Assembly: GCF_003096715.1 (NCBI RefSeq)
Contig: NZ_QEOL01000002.1
Location: 372,001 to 436,000 of the forward strand
DNA: 64,000 nt
Source: Paraburkholderia silvatlantica
GTDB lineage: Bacteria > Pseudomonadota > Gammaproteobacteria > Burkholderiales > Burkholderiaceae
Direction: 5' to 3'
Part shown: positions 19,336-28,764 of the stretch, piece after piece
Position numbering within the stretch: the stretch's first letter is position 1
How the letters are laid out: each line of letters opens with the position of its first letter
Made by a program: the position numbers and the translations under genes
The notes under the pieces: model-generated
What the model was told of the DNA's origin: nothing
The model's database searches: none
Seen by the model: the letters and a program-made list of their open reading frames with translations, nothing else

Positions 19336-19761
19336 AGAGTATGTTGCGTGCGGTCGAAAAGGCGCGTGGCAGCGTCTATTGGAAAAGCGACGGACAAGTA
19401 TAACTGCACACCCGCCGCGGCTGTGTATATGGCGCGTGCGATGGCACTAAGACAGTGCTGCCGGCGCCTGGTTCGCAAACCGTGTGCCGTAATTTCGGTT
19501 CTGGCGCGATGCTGGCAGGGTGCTGGCAATCTTGCCAGCCAGGCCCGAAAACAAGGCAGAGAAGGGGAATGTGCAACGAATTTCCGGCGCGGCCGGGGGC
19601 AGGGGCAAACCTGCACGTCGCCCGCGTGGCCGCAGGACTGGCCGACGCACAGCCGCCGGCCCGCAGGACCGGCGGCTGCCTGAATCGACAAGGCACGGCC
19701 AGGGGTGGCCGATGCCGGGCAGCGCCAGCGCCAGCGCCAGGCGTTAGCCCGATCAGCCCGA
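19336..19761. other. 426-bp spacer between ctpA and gpmA
   Basis: No supported gene is present. There are two hairpins: GCTGGCAA/TTGCCAGC (19522-19539) and AGCCGCCGG/CCGGCGGCT (19651-19677), the latter about 85 bp past the gpmA stop. A short CAGCGC tandem run lies near 19726. Related genomes often carry a murein-hydrolase activator (EnvC-like) gene between gpmA and ctpA; none is here. Confidence 0.5.
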
Positions 19762-20511
19762 TCAGCCCGCCTTCTTGCCCTGGTTCGCAACGGCGGCCTG
19801 CGCCTTCGCGATGGCTTCGGCGTCGCCCAGATAGTAGTGCTTGATGGGCTTGAGGTTCTCGTCCAGCTCATAGACGAGCGGCACGCCGTTCGGGATGTTC
19901 AGGCCGACGATGTCGTTATCCGAAATGTTGTCGAGGTACTTCACGAGCGCGCGGATCGAATTGCCGTGCGCGGCGATCACCACCTTCTTGCCCGCCTTGA
20001 TGGCCGGTGCGATCGACTCGTTCCAGATCGGCAGCACGCGCGCGACCGTGTCCTTCAGGCACTCGGTGAGCGGCAGTTCCTCGCGCGGCACCTTGGCGTA
20101 ACGCGGGTCGTTGTACGACGTGCGCGAATCGGTCGGCTCGAGCGCCGGGGGCGGCGTGTCGTAGCTGCGGCGCCAGACCAGCACTTGCTCGTCGCCGAAC
20201 TTCGCCGCCGTTTCGGCCTTGTTCAGGCCCGAAAGCGCACCGTAGTGACGCTCGTTCAGGCGCCATGAGTGGACCACCGGCAAGTACATCTGGTCCATCT
20301 GGTCCTGCACGTGCCAGAGCGTGCGGATCGCGCGCTTGAGCACCGAGGTGTAGGCGATGTCGAACGTGTAGCCGGACTCCCTGAGCAGCTGGCCTGCCTG
20401 CTGCGCTTCGCGGTTGCCCTGCTCGGTGAGGTCGACGTCCACCCAGCCGGTGAAGCGGTTTTCCTTGTTCCACGTCGATTCGCCGTGGCGGATGAGTACG
20501 AGTTTGTACAT
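19762..20511 (-). CDS. gpmA: 2,3-bisphosphoglycerate-dependent phosphoglycerate mutase
   Basis: 249-aa glycolytic enzyme interconverting 3- and 2-phosphoglycerate through a phosphohistidine. The catalytic motif [23 protein letters not shown] carries the phosphorylated His. [21 protein letters not shown] and [16 protein letters not shown] supply the remaining active-site residues. The length equals that of E. coli GpmA (250). It is divergent from the rhodanese gene, with 222 bp between them, and is followed by a hairpin but no clear T-run terminator. Confidence 0.96.
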   Translation of the reverse strand: MYKLVLIRHGESTWNKENRFTGWVDVDLTEQGNREAQQAGQLLRESGYTFDIAYTSVLKRAIRTLWHVQDQMDQMYLPVVHSWRLNERHYGALSGLNKAETAAKFGDEQVLVWRRSYDTPPPALEPTDSRTSYNDPRYAKVPREELPLTECLKDTVARVLPIWNESIAPAIKAGKKVVIAAHGNSIRALVKYLDNISDNDIVGLNIPNGVPLVYELDENLKPIKHYYLGDAEAIAKAQAAVANQGKKAG

Positions 20512-20661
20512 GAGGATGCCGGTCGGTAGTGAAGGAAGCGGTAATCGGGGACGGGAGGCGCAACGCGGCGGCGACGCAAAGGCGGCGCGATGGCGGCGGT
20601 CCAGTCCGGCGGGCTGCGCGCCCGGGCTGGGGGGCGGTAACCCTGCGACAAACGGTTATTT

Positions 20662-20667
20662 TATAAT
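20662..20667 (+). promoter_or_regulatory. -10 box upstream of the rhodanese-grxC-secB genes
   Basis: TATAAT lies 67 bp before the rhodanese start within an AT-rich patch (GGTTATTTTATAATG). No convincing -35 box is visible. Confidence 0.5.
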
Positions 20668-20733
20668 GAGCGGATTGTCCGAATCCGATTTCGCACGATT
20701 TCTCCGACTTTCCCTTTTTCCGGCGGACCCTCC

Positions 20734-21159
20734 GTGACGTTCTTCACCAACTACATCAACCTTGTACTCATCGCGATCGTCCTCATCTCGGGAGGGTTGC
20801 TCCTGTGGCCGACGCTCAAGCGCGGCGGGCGCGGCGGGGTTTCCACCGCCGAGGCGACGCAGCTCATCAACCGCCGCAACGCGGTGGTGGTCGACCTGCG
20901 TCCCGCGGGTGAATTCGCGAAGGGTCATCTGCCCTCGGCGCGCCAGGTTGAGTTTGGCGAACTCGAGACGAAGATCGGCCAGCTCGTGAAGAACAAGAGC
21001 AACCCGGTGTTGCTGGTCTGCCAGACGGGCCAGCAGTCGCACAAGGCGCTGCGCCTCGTGAAGGACGCCGGTTTTGCCGAAGTCCACGTGCTGGACGGCG
21101 GCGTGAACGCCTGGCAGCAGGCCGGAATGCCGGTCGTCAAACAAGGAGGTTCGAAGTGA
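20734..21159 (+). CDS. Membrane-anchored rhodanese-like protein
   Basis: 141-aa protein starting with GTG. One N-terminal membrane segment (about residues 8-26, INLVLIAIVLISGGLLLWP) anchors a single rhodanese domain. VVDLRPAGEFAKGHLPSARQ is the usual entry motif, and the active Cys is in VLLVCQTGQQSHKALR, a six-residue loop typical of sulfurtransferase-type rhodaneses. The role is probably persulfide or thiosulfate sulfur transfer near the membrane; E. coli YibN is the closest known architecture. Its stop overlaps the grxC start (GTGA at 21156-21159), so the two are translationally coupled. Confidence 0.88.
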   Translation: MTFFTNYINLVLIAIVLISGGLLLWPTLKRGGRGGVSTAEATQLINRRNAVVVDLRPAGEFAKGHLPSARQVEFGELETKIGQLVKNKSNPVLLVCQTGQQSHKALRLVKDAGFAEVHVLDGGVNAWQQAGMPVVKQGGSK

Positions 21160-21416
21160 GCAAAGTGGTCATGTACAGCACCCAGGTGTGCCCGTATTGC
21201 CAGATGGCCGAGCGTCTTTTAAAGTCGCGCGGCGTCGAACACATCGAGAAAGTGCTGATCGACCGGGACCCGGCGCGGCGCGAAGAGATGATGACGCGCA
21301 CCGGCCGGCGTACCGTGCCGCAGGTATTCATCGGCGAGACGCACGTGGGCGGTTACGATGACCTCTCCGCGCTCGACCGTGCGGGCGGCTTGATGCCGCT
21401 GCTCGAAGCCGCCTGA
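21156..21416 (+). CDS. grxC: Glutaredoxin 3
   Basis: 86-aa glutathione-dependent thiol-disulfide oxidoreductase. The active site CPYC is in VMYSTQVCPYCQMAERLL. The cis-Pro and GSH-binding parts, RRTVPQVFIGETHVGGYDDLSALDRAG, are intact. The start is GTG 21156 with AAGGAGG ahead of it. It overlaps the rhodanese gene by 4 bp and precedes secB, the order seen in many beta- and gamma-proteobacteria. Confidence 0.96.
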   Translation: MSKVVMYSTQVCPYCQMAERLLKSRGVEHIEKVLIDRDPARREEMMTRTGRRTVPQVFIGETHVGGYDDLSALDRAGGLMPLLEAA

Positions 21417-21603
21417 GGTTTACAGGCGGCGGGTCCAGGCTGCTTCAAAGTCTGGTTCAAAGCCTGATTCGCAGCCCGATAGCCGTGCGGCCCCGGTCCG
21501 CAGGCGGGCTGCGCAGCGTGACGTAGCGACGCAGGGTTTTGGCCCGCGCGAGCCAGTGGGGCTTGCGCGGGCCTGTTGCCGTTCATTGCCGTAGCGCGGT
21601 GCA

Positions 21604-21632
21604 TTGTCGGGACTTCGAGATGTCACGATAAT
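21604..21632 (+). promoter_or_regulatory. Sigma-70-type promoter upstream of secB
   Basis: TTGTCG (21604-21609), a 17-bp spacer and GATAAT (21627-21632) lie 38 bp before secB. The 253-bp gap from grxC also has tandem TTCAAAG(T/C)CTG repeats near 21444-21468. Confidence 0.6.
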
Positions 21633-21669
21633 GCCGCCGCGATCCATTCAATCAGGGAAGCCATACACC

Positions 21670-22134
21670 ATGTCTGACGAGAACAACCAGCCGTTCTTCA
21701 ATATCCAGCGCATCTACCTCAAGGACATGTCGCTCGAGCAGCCGAATTCGCCGGCCATCTTCCTTGAGCAGGACATGCCTTCGGTCGAAGTGGAAGTCGA
21801 CGTCAAGGCCGAGCGCCTCGCCGAATCGGTGTTCGAGATCATCGTTACCGGCACCGTCACGGCCAAGGTCAAGGACAAGGTTGCGTTCCTGATCGAAGCC
21901 AAGCAAGCCGGCATTTTCGACATCCGCAACATCCCGGCCGAACAGGTCGATCCGCTTGTCGGCATCGCATGCCCGACCATCCTGTTCCCGTACCTGCGCT
22001 CGAACATCGCCGACGCGATCACGCGTGCGGGCTTCCCGCCGATCCACCTGGCCGAGATCAACTTCCAGGCGCTCTACGAGCAACGCCTGCAGCAACTCGC
22101 CCAGCAGGACGGTGCGAGCAGCGCAACGCACTAA
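21670..22134 (+). CDS. secB: Protein-export chaperone SecB
   Basis: 154-aa tetrameric cytosolic chaperone that keeps preproteins unfolded and hands them to Sec[29 protein letters not shown] is the standard start, followed by [26 protein letters not shown] and the conserved [35 protein letters not shown], which includes the SecA-binding face. I start at ATG 21670 because upstream residues are not part of the family. gpsA follows after 45 bp, as in E. coli (grxC-secB-gpsA). Confidence 0.97.
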   Translation: MSDENNQPFFNIQRIYLKDMSLEQPNSPAIFLEQDMPSVEVEVDVKAERLAESVFEIIVTGTVTAKVKDKVAFLIEAKQAGIFDIRNIPAEQVDPLVGIACPTILFPYLRSNIADAITRAGFPPIHLAEINFQALYEQRLQQLAQQDGASSATH

Positions 22135-22179
22135 ACGTACGTTGATCGTTTCCACGAACTACCGGTGCGGAGTATCGGA

Positions 22180-23178
22180 ATGAACATCGCCGTTCTCGGC
22201 GCCGGAGCGTGGGGCACCGCGCTGGCAGGGCATCTCGCCCAGGCGCATCACACGGTGTTGTGGGCGCGCGATGGCGCGCTCGTCGACACCCTGCGCAAGA
22301 CGCACGAAAACGCCCGCTACCTCGCGGGCGTCGCATTGCCCAAAACTCTCCAGTACGAAACGGATCTCGCCGCCGCGCTCGGCCATGCGTCGGGCGCGGC
22401 GGATCTCGTCGTGCTCGCCACGCCCGTGGCGGGCCTGCGCGACATGCTCTGCACGCTGCGCGACATGGGCCGCGTGCCTGCGCACTTCGTCTGGCTCTGC
22501 AAGGGCTTCGAAGCGCAAACCCAGCTGATGCCGCACCAGGTCGTGGCGGCCGAGCTGCCAGGCCACGCGAGCAACGGCGTGCTTTCGGGGCCGAGCTTCG
22601 CGCGCGAAGTCGGCGAGGGCCTGCCCGTCGCGTTGACGGTGGCGAGCACCTCCGCCGCGTGCCGCGAGCGCACGCTCGCGGCGTTCCATCACCGCGCGAT
22701 GCGCATCTATACGGGCGACGACGTGGTCGGCGTGGAAGTGGGCGGCGCGGTCAAGAACGTGCTCGCGATCGCGACCGGCATCGCGGACGGCTTGGGCCTC
22801 GGCCTGAACGCACGCGCCGCGCTCATCACGCGCGGCCTCGCCGAAATGACGCGCCTTGGCGTCACGCTCGGCGGGCGCGCCGAGACTTTCACGGGACTGA
22901 CCGGCCTCGGCGACCTCATTCTCACCGCCACGGGCGACCTCTCGCGCAACCGCACCGTGGGCAAGCAGCTCGCGAGCGGCCGCACGCTCGACGACATCCT
23001 CGGCGCACTCGGCCACGTGGCCGAAGGCGTGCGCTGCGCGCAGGCCGTACTGGCGCTTGCGCGCGCACATGGCATCGAAATGCCGATCACCCAGGCGGTA
23101 TGCGCCGTGCTGTTCGACGGTGTCGCGCCGCGCGACGCCGTGAGCGCGCTGCTGCGGCGCGACGCGAAGGCGGAGTAG
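22180..23178 (+). CDS. gpsA: NAD(P)-dependent glycerol-3-phosphate dehydrogenase
   Basis: 332-aa enzyme that makes sn-glycerol 3-phosphate for phospholipid synthesis. The start [20 protein letters not shown] contains the Rossmann GAGAWGT loop; ATG 22180 removes five spurious N-terminal residues. [17 protein letters not shown], the catalytic-lysine region [23 protein letters not shown] and [26 protein letters not shown] are the expected domains. It is in line with secB. Confidence 0.96.
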   Translation: MNIAVLGAGAWGTALAGHLAQAHHTVLWARDGALVDTLRKTHENARYLAGVALPKTLQYETDLAAALGHASGAADLVVLATPVAGLRDMLCTLRDMGRVPAHFVWLCKGFEAQTQLMPHQVVAAELPGHASNGVLSGPSFAREVGEGLPVALTVASTSAACRERTLAAFHHRAMRIYTGDDVVGVEVGGAVKNVLAIATGIADGLGLGLNARAALITRGLAEMTRLGVTLGGRAETFTGLTGLGDLILTATGDLSRNRTVGKQLASGRTLDDILGALGHVAEGVRCAQAVLALARAHGIEMPITQAVCAVLFDGVAPRDAVSALLRRDAKAE

Positions 23179-23283
23179 GGCGCTTCCGCCTCGGCCCTGT
23201 TGCGCGTCGCAGGAAGTCCGCTCGCTCCGCGCGGGATTGGAGTAAGCCATAACGCGCCAACTCCTGAGAGCAAGGAGGACCGT

Positions 23284-23817
23284 ATGCTGATCATCGGAAA
23301 TTGCCGCATCGAAGCGCAGGCCGTCGACATCACCACGCTGAAGGTCGATGCGATCGTCAACGCCGCTAACGAATCGCTGCTCGGCGGCGGCGGCGTGGAC
23401 GGCGCGATCCATCGCGCCGCCGGGCCGGACCTGCTGCGCGAATGCGAGACGCTGAACGGCTGCCCGACCGGCGACGCCAAAATCACCGGCGGCTATCGCC
23501 TTCCCGCGAAACACGTCATCCATACCGTGGGCCCTGTCTGGTACGGCGGCGGCCGCGACGAGGCGCATCTGCTCGCTTCCTGCTACCGGCGCTCGCTCGA
23601 GTGCGCGCGTGAGGCAGGCGTGACGAGCATCGCGTTTCCGGCAATCAGTTGCGGCGTCTACCGTTTTCCCGCTGACGACGCGGTGACGATTGCCGTCGCG
23701 GCCGTGATCGACGCGTTACCCCAATACCCCGCGCTCGGGCAGGTGATCTTCGCGTGCTTCGATAACGCGATGCTCACGCGCTACGAACGTGAGCTTGCGG
23801 CGCGCGGCAAGGCGTAG
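23284..23817 (+). CDS. Macro-domain protein, O-acetyl-ADP-ribose deacetylase-like
   Basis: 177-aa stand-alone macro domain. [22 protein letters not shown] and [18 protein letters not shown] are the ADP-ribose pocket of the YmdB/MacroD class, and [13 protein letters not shown] closes the ligand loop. Such enzymes remove ADP-ribose from acidic residues or hydrolyse O-acetyl-ADP-ribose. ATG 23284 follows AAGGAGG. It lies 105 bp after gpsA and converges on trmL. There is no partner such as a sirtuin or ADP-ribosyltransferase nearby, so its physiological substrate is open. Confidence 0.9.
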   Translation: MLIIGNCRIEAQAVDITTLKVDAIVNAANESLLGGGGVDGAIHRAAGPDLLRECETLNGCPTGDAKITGGYRLPAKHVIHTVGPVWYGGGRDEAHLLASCYRRSLECAREAGVTSIAFPAISCGVYRFPADDAVTIAVAAVIDALPQYPALGQVIFACFDNAMLTRYERELAARGKA

Positions 23818-23842
23818 GGCAACGCGTAACACCGCACTCGCC

Positions 23843-24313
23843 TCATTCGCCGCCTTCGAACCCCGCCTGACGCCACGCTTCGAACACCACGACCGCGACC
23901 GTGTTCGAAAGATTCAGGCTGCGATTGCCGGGCCGCATCGGCAGGCGCACGCGCTGTGATGTCTCGAAGCGCGCGAGCACTGCGTCGGGCAGGCCGCGCG
24001 TTTCCGCGCCGAACACGAACCAGTCGCCGGGCTGGAACGCATGCGCATGAAAACGGCCCGATCCGCGCGTCGTGAACGCGAACATGCGCGACGGGTCCGG
24101 TGCCTCCCTGGCGATGAAGGCGTCCCAGTCGGCGTGCACGTGCATCTGCGCGTACTCGTGGTAATCGAGGCCCGCGCGGCGCATTTTCGCGTCGTCCAGA
24201 GGAAAGCCGAGCGGCTCGATCAGATGAAGCCGCGCACCCGTGTTCGCGCACAGGCGGATCACGTTGCCGGTGTTCGGCGGAATTTCGGGTTCGACGAGAA
24301 CGACGTTGAACAT
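23843..24313 (-). CDS. trmL: tRNA (cytidine(34)-2'-O)-methyltransferase TrmL
   Basis: 156-aa SPOUT methyltransferase that 2'-O-methylates the wobble base of tRNA-Leu isoacceptors. MFNVVLVEPEIPPNTGNVIRLCANTGARLHLIEPLGF is characteristic, as are FVFGAETRGLPDAVL (knot and AdoMet site) and RLPMRPGNRSLNLSNTVAVVVFEAWRQ. The length matches E. coli TrmL (157). It is 42 bp upstream of nothing on its own strand but lies downstream of comF, separated by 42 bp, so comF and trmL may be cotranscribed. Confidence 0.95.
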   Translation of the reverse strand: MFNVVLVEPEIPPNTGNVIRLCANTGARLHLIEPLGFPLDDAKMRRAGLDYHEYAQMHVHADWDAFIAREAPDPSRMFAFTTRGSGRFHAHAFQPGDWFVFGAETRGLPDAVLARFETSQRVRLPMRPGNRSLNLSNTVAVVVFEAWRQAGFEGGE

Positions 24314-24355
24314 GACGATGAAACTCTCTCGATGTCTTGAACAGGGTGGGGCCGA

Positions 24356-25186
24356 TCAGTCCTTCGACGTGCGCAGCGCGACGTAATTCGTCACGCGCCG
24401 TGCGCCTGCCGCCTTGAGCGTATGCGCGAGCGCGTCGAGCGTGGCGCCCGAGGTCATCACGTCGTCGACCACGCCCACGTGCTGGCCGCTGAGCGGCCGC
24501 GTGAGTGCAAACGCCCGGCCGACATTGCGGCGGCGCGTCTCGCGATCGAGCTTCGATTGCGGCGCCGTATGCAGGATGCGTCGGACGAGCGTGGCGTCCG
24601 CGTGCGTGCCCAGCCGGCGCGCGAGCGGCCGCGCGATCTGCCAGGCCTGGTTATAGCCGCGCTCGATGAGGCGTTCGCGCGAGAGCGGCACCGGCACGAC
24701 GATCTCCGGCATGCCGTGTTCATCGCACATGTCTTGTGCGGCCAGTGCGAGGCGTCGCGCAAATTCCTCGCCAAGCGCGAGGCGCGCACGAAACTTCAGG
24801 CCCCGCGCGAGCAGGTCGAGCGGCGCGCGATAATCGGCGAGCGCGAGCGTGGCGTCGAAGGCGGGCGGCGCGTCGGCGCAGGCCTCGCAGCGGTAGCGCG
24901 CGCGCCCCGCCGCACTGCGCCTGCGCGCGAGCGGCATCGCGCAGACCGTGCAGCGCAGGCGCGGCTCATTCCAGTACGCGGCGTCGCAGCACACACAGAG
25001 CGTGGCTCGCGTCAAATTGCCGCATAATGGGCACAGATTGGGCAGCACGAAGTGGGCAAGCTGTGACGGCAGCGCCCGCGCTTTTCGCCAGACGCGCGCG
25101 ATGCCCGCAGGATGAGTGCGGTGCGAAGCGGGCGGCGTGATACGCGCTGCATGGCGTGCATCACGTGAAGAAGGGCGCGGTGGCAT
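24356..25186 (-). CDS. comF: ComF-family phosphoribosyltransferase-like protein
   Basis: I start at ATG 25186 (276 aa); the frame stays open far upstream across the methyltransferase gene, which is a high-GC artefact. A zinc-binding N-terminal part (CPLCG, CVCC, CTVC, CEAC) is followed by a PRTase type I domain with VPLSRERLIERGYNQAWQIARPLA and the PRPP loop VGVVDDVMTSGATLDALAHTL. ComF proteins are needed for DNA uptake in competent bacteria (GntX in others); the ligand is uncertain. With comM in the same window it hints at a competence capacity but does not prove it. It is divergent from the methyltransferase gene. Confidence 0.88.
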   Translation of the reverse strand: MPPRPSSRDARHAARITPPASHRTHPAGIARVWRKARALPSQLAHFVLPNLCPLCGNLTRATLCVCCDAAYWNEPRLRCTVCAMPLARRRSAAGRARYRCEACADAPPAFDATLALADYRAPLDLLARGLKFRARLALGEEFARRLALAAQDMCDEHGMPEIVVPVPLSRERLIERGYNQAWQIARPLARRLGTHADATLVRRILHTAPQSKLDRETRRRNVGRAFALTRPLSGQHVGVVDDVMTSGATLDALAHTLKAAGARRVTNYVALRTSKD

Positions 25187-25273
25187 CGAAGGACGGCCCG
25201 TGCAGCGGGCTCGCGTGACTGAAAGGAAAGGAGTGAGCGAGTATACTTCGCAGACTTCGCCAATACGACCGAC

Positions 25274-26278
25274 ATGTCTCCGTCTCCCGCAAGCACTGGC
25301 CGTCCGGACTATGACACCCGGCACCTTCGGCGCATCTTCGATCGCCGTGCGGCGACTTTCGACGACGTTGCGTTCCTGCCGCGTGAAATCGCGCAGCGCA
25401 TGCGCGAGCGCCTCGAGTACATCAAGGTGAATCCCGCGGCCGTGCTCGACATCGCGTGCGGCCAGGGCGACGACCTGCCCGGCTTGCGCGAGCGCTTTCC
25501 CGAAGCGCCGGTGTTCGGCACCGATCTCTCCCTCGGCATGCTTCGCCACGCCCGCGAGCACGACGCCCCCGACACGAGCTGGCGGCGTTTTCTGCCCGCC
25601 TCGGTCGGCCGCGCGCTCGGTTCGCGCGGTCCGCGTGTTGCGCAGGCCGACTTTGCCGAGCTGCCGTTCGCGCACGGCGCGTTCGAACTGCTGTGGTCGA
25701 ATCTCGCACTGCACTGGCATCCGCGTCCCGACCTCGTGTTCGGCGAGTGGCAGCGCGTGCTCAGGGTCAACGGCCTGCTCATGTTCAGCACGCTCGGGCC
25801 CGACACGCTCAAGGAACTGCGCGGCGCGTTCGCCGAAGTCGAGGCCGCGCACGGCGTGCCGACGCGCGCGCACGTCATCGATTTCGTCGACATGCACGAT
25901 CTGGGCGACATGCTCGTCGAGAACGGTTTCGAAATTCCGGTGATGGACCAGGAAACGCTCACCATCACCTACAAGACGCCGGAGAAACTGCTCGCCGACG
26001 TGCGCCGCTGGGGCGCGTATCCGTTCGCGCGCAACGGCGATAGCGCGGGTGAGGGTGAGAACGGCGGCGGCACGCACGGCGCGCGGCGCCTGCACCGTGC
26101 GCTCGTGGCCGCGCTCGAGGCGCGCCGCCGCACGGACGGTCCGCACGCGGGCACGATTCCGCTGACCTTCGAGATCATCTACGGTCACGCGTGGAAGGCC
26201 GTGCCGCGCACGACTGCCGAAGGCCATGGCATCGTGCGCATCGAGGACATCGGGCGGGGTCCGGCAAGGAATCGGTAA
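25274..26278 (+). CDS. Class I SAM-dependent methyltransferase, BioC-like
   Basis: 334-aa protein. A Rossmann methyltransferase core begins with VLDIACGQGDDLPGLRERFP (motif I), then GTDLSLGMLRHARE, AQADFAELPFAHGAFELLWSNLALHWHP and FSTLGPDTLKELRGAFAEV. The last element and the overall layout resemble malonyl-ACP O-methyltransferase BioC of beta-proteobacteria (also NDUFAF5-like). No other biotin gene is close, so BioC activity is an inference. A Gly/Glu-rich loop (GDSAGEGENGGGTHG) at about 255-270 interrupts the C-terminal half. It is divergent from comF across 87 bp. Confidence 0.8.
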   Translation: MSPSPASTGRPDYDTRHLRRIFDRRAATFDDVAFLPREIAQRMRERLEYIKVNPAAVLDIACGQGDDLPGLRERFPEAPVFGTDLSLGMLRHAREHDAPDTSWRRFLPASVGRALGSRGPRVAQADFAELPFAHGAFELLWSNLALHWHPRPDLVFGEWQRVLRVNGLLMFSTLGPDTLKELRGAFAEVEAAHGVPTRAHVIDFVDMHDLGDMLVENGFEIPVMDQETLTITYKTPEKLLADVRRWGAYPFARNGDSAGEGENGGGTHGARRLHRALVAALEARRRTDGPHAGTIPLTFEIIYGHAWKAVPRTTAEGHGIVRIEDIGRGPARNR

Positions 26279-26394
26279 CGTGGTAAGGGGGCTTTCGTTA
26301 TGCCTGAAATTAGCGCCTGAAAAGCCCCGGAAAAATGCCCGGAAAATCGCTGTAAGGCCCGTCTGGCATGGGTTCGCGGGCAATTGATGCTTGC

Positions 26395-26423
26395 TTGTTA
26401 GGGCAGGGGATCGCGCCTATAAT
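26395..26423 (+). promoter_or_regulatory. Sigma-70-type promoter upstream of the DUF2244 gene
   Basis: TTGTTA (26395-26400), a 17-bp spacer and TATAAT (26418-26423) lie about 120 bp before the gene. It may also feed the oxidase genes downstream. Confidence 0.65.
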
Positions 26424-26545
26424 GCGTCAGTTTGCTGCACGGAAGGGTCCCCAAAATCCATTGTGGCAAGTCCAGATGTTCCCGTAGTTGTGCGAGGCGC
26501 GACGCGGCGATAGTCTGGCGAGGTTGCAAGTGGGGGAAGCGGGCG

Positions 26546-27022
26546 ATGCAGGCGTCTGATCTGCTGGCGAGTCCAGAGCCGGTCCTGAAAGACTGGACCA
26601 TGAAGCGCAACTGTTCGGTTTCGCCCAGGCAATTCGTGTTCTTCTATGTTTCGCTGGCGCTGGTTTCCATCGCGATCGCCGTTCTGTTGTTGATCCACGG
26701 CGCCTGGCTGGTTTTGCCGTTTACCGGTATCGATCTGTTGGTAGTAGGCGGCGCTTTTGTCATTTATGCGCGCCATGCTGTCGATTACGAACGTATCAGG
26801 CTTTATCCGAACCGGCTGGTGATCGAACAGATGAGCGCCGACGTGCTCACGCAGTTCGAATTCAATCCCCGCTGGGTCCGGGTCGAGCCGGGCGCGACCC
26901 CACGCGACCCGGTGCGTCTCGTGTCCCGCGGCCAGGCGGTCGCTGTCGGGTTGCATCTGCCGCAATATCGGCGTGCGCAGTTCGCGCGGGAACTGCGCGC
27001 CTCGCTTGCGCGCGCGCTTTGA
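26546..27022 (+). CDS. DUF2244 family membrane protein
   Basis: 158-aa protein of unknown function with two adjacent membrane segments (about 28-50 and 53-75, FVFFYVSLALVSIAIAVLLL and WLVLPFTGIDLLVVGGAFVIYAR) and a soluble C-terminal part with RLVIEQMSADVLTQFEFNPRWVRVE. NCSVSPRQF before the first segment is typical of the family. ATG 26546 is my choice; the frame is open back to 26432. The family is often found directly upstream of coxB, as here (90 bp), suggesting a link to the oxidase that has not been shown. Confidence 0.8.
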   Translation: MQASDLLASPEPVLKDWTMKRNCSVSPRQFVFFYVSLALVSIAIAVLLLIHGAWLVLPFTGIDLLVVGGAFVIYARHAVDYERIRLYPNRLVIEQMSADVLTQFEFNPRWVRVEPGATPRDPVRLVSRGQAVAVGLHLPQYRRAQFARELRASLARAL

Positions 27023-27111
27023 TGCGCGGTGCGTGAGCTTGCCGGTTGGCGGTATGAGCGTCCCAGGGGGCGCCCTGGTTGCAAAACCTTCCTGCGGGGT
27101 CGAGGGTTTGA

Positions 27112-28764
27112 ATGGAAATTATGGGTAAGGAAGCTATGAAAACAATCAAGCGAGCCCTCCAGGGCGTGCTGGCGTGCAGCGGATTCCTCGTCGCCGGCGC
27201 GGCACTCGCAGTTGGAGACAGCCCAGGCGGCCCTGCGGTGAACGAGATCAATTTCCAGCCGCCCGTCACGCGCATCGCCGAAGAGCTCTACAGCCTCCAC
27301 ATGATGATGCTGCTCTTGTGCGCCGTGATTTTCGTCGGCGTGTTCGGCGTCATGTTCTATTCGATCTACGCGCACCGTAAATCGAAGGGCCACAAGGCCG
27401 CTCACTTCCATGAGAGCACCACGGTCGAAATCATCTGGACGGTGGTGCCGTTCATCATCGTCGTGCTGATGGCGCTGCCCGCCACCAAGGCCGTCGTCGC
27501 GATGAAGGACACCTCCAACGCCGATCTCACCGTGAAGGTCACGGGCTACCAGTGGAAATGGGGCTACGACTACGTGAAGGGGCCGGGCGAGGGCATCAAC
27601 TTCCTCTCCACGCTCAGCACGCCGCGCTCCGAGGTGAACAACCGCGTGCCGATCACCGATACGTACCTGCAGGAAGTCGACAATCCGCTCGTCGTGCCGG
27701 TCAACAAGAAGATCCGCATCATCACCACGGCCAACGACGTCGTGCACTCGTGGTACGTGCCCGCGTTCGGCGTGAAGCAGGACGCGATTCCCGGCTTCGT
27801 GCGCGACACGTGGTTCAAGGCCGACAAGGTCGGCACCTATCGCGGCTTCTGTACCGAGCTGTGCGGCAAGGAGCACGCGTTCATGCCGGTCGTCGTCGAG
27901 GTGCTTTCCGACGAGGACTACGCGAAGTGGGTCGATACGCAAAAGGCGAAGATGGCCGCCGCCAGCGACGACCCGAACAAGACCTACACGCTGGCCGAGC
28001 TCAAGGAGCGCGGCGAGAAGGTCTACATGTCGAACTGCGCGGTGTGCCACCAGCCCACCGGCAAGGGCGCGGGCGCGTTCCCTGCGCTCGACGGCAGCAA
28101 GATCGCCAACGGGCCGATCGCCGGGCACGTGAACATCGTCCTGCACGGCAAGAACGCCATGCCTGCGTGGGCGCCTACGCTGAACGACGTCGAGATCGCT
28201 TCGGTCATCACGTTCGAGCGCAATTCGTGGGGCAACCATACCGACGACATTCTGCAGCCGCGTCAGGTGGCCGACGCGCGTAACGGCAAGATGCCCGAAG
28301 GCGGCGACCATACCGCCGCGGCGGGTGCGGGTGGCGCGAGCGGCGCGGCCGCCGCAAGCGGTGCGCAAGAGGCTAGCGGCGCGGCCGAAGCGAGCGCGGC
28401 AAGTGGTGCGGCCCCCGCAAGCGGCGCGGATCAGGCGCCGGGCGCAGCCGCATTGCCGGCGAGCGTCTACTTCGAAGTGGGCAAGAGCGCGCTGCCCGCC
28501 GACGCGAAGGACGCCATCCAGGCTGCAGCCGACTACGCGAAGGCGCACCCGGACGCGAAGTTCACGCTGTCGGGCTACACCGATTCGAGCGGCAATGCCA
28601 GCACGAACGCCGAGCTCGCCAGGCGCCGCGCGCAAGCGGTGCGCGACGCGATGAAGGCGGCAGGCATCGCCGAAGACCACATCATTCTGAAGAAGCCGGA
28701 AACGATCACGGGCGGCGCGAACGCGAAAGAAGCGCGCCGGGTGGAGATCAGCGCGGCGGCCTGA
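27112..28764 (+). CDS. coxB: Cytochrome c oxidase subunit II fused to cytochrome c and an OmpA-like domain
   Basis: 550-aa protein. After a signal peptide (to about residue 33) come two membrane segments (about 60-85 and 106-130) and the CuA cupredoxin domain with His212, Cys247, Cys251, His255 and Met258. A class I cytochrome c domain follows (CAVCH at 309-313, axial Met350 in KNAMPAW). Residues 400-448 are an Ala/Gly/Ser linker, and 450-550 form an OmpA-C-like peptidoglycan-binding domain (SVYFEVGKSALPADA, SGYTDSSGNASTNAELARRRAQAV). Subunit II receives electrons from cytochrome c; the OmpA part could tether the enzyme to murein. GAGGG at 27102 supports this start. It heads the aa3 oxidase cluster. 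Confidence 0.95.
   Translation: MEIMGKEAMKTIKRALQGVLACSGFLVAGAALAVGDSPGGPAVNEINFQPPVTRIAEELYSLHMMMLLLCAVIFVGVFGVMFYSIYAHRKSKGHKAAHFHESTTVEIIWTVVPFIIVVLMALPATKAVVAMKDTSNADLTVKVTGYQWKWGYDYVKGPGEGINFLSTLSTPRSEVNNRVPITDTYLQEVDNPLVVPVNKKIRIITTANDVVHSWYVPAFGVKQDAIPGFVRDTWFKADKVGTYRGFCTELCGKEHAFMPVVVEVLSDEDYAKWVDTQKAKMAAASDDPNKTYTLAELKERGEKVYMSNCAVCHQPTGKGAGAFPALDGSKIANGPIAGHVNIVLHGKNAMPAWAPTLNDVEIASVITFERNSWGNHTDDILQPRQVADARNGKMPEGGDHTAAAGAGGASGAAAASGAQEASGAAEASAASGAAPASGADQAPGAAALPASVYFEVGKSALPADAKDAIQAAADYAKAHPDAKFTLSGYTDSSGNASTNAELARRRAQAVRDAMKAAGIAEDHIILKKPETITGGANAKEARRVEISAAA

Noticed and set aside
17749..19683. A 644-codon plus-strand frame opposite ctpA
   Set aside because: It is a shadow of the S41 protease gene; composition is Arg/Leu/His-rich with no fold signature.
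25187..26383. N-terminal extension of comF to 675 codons
   Set aside because: The added part lies antisense to the methyltransferase gene and has no ComF-like sequence. ATG 25186 gives a protein of family length.
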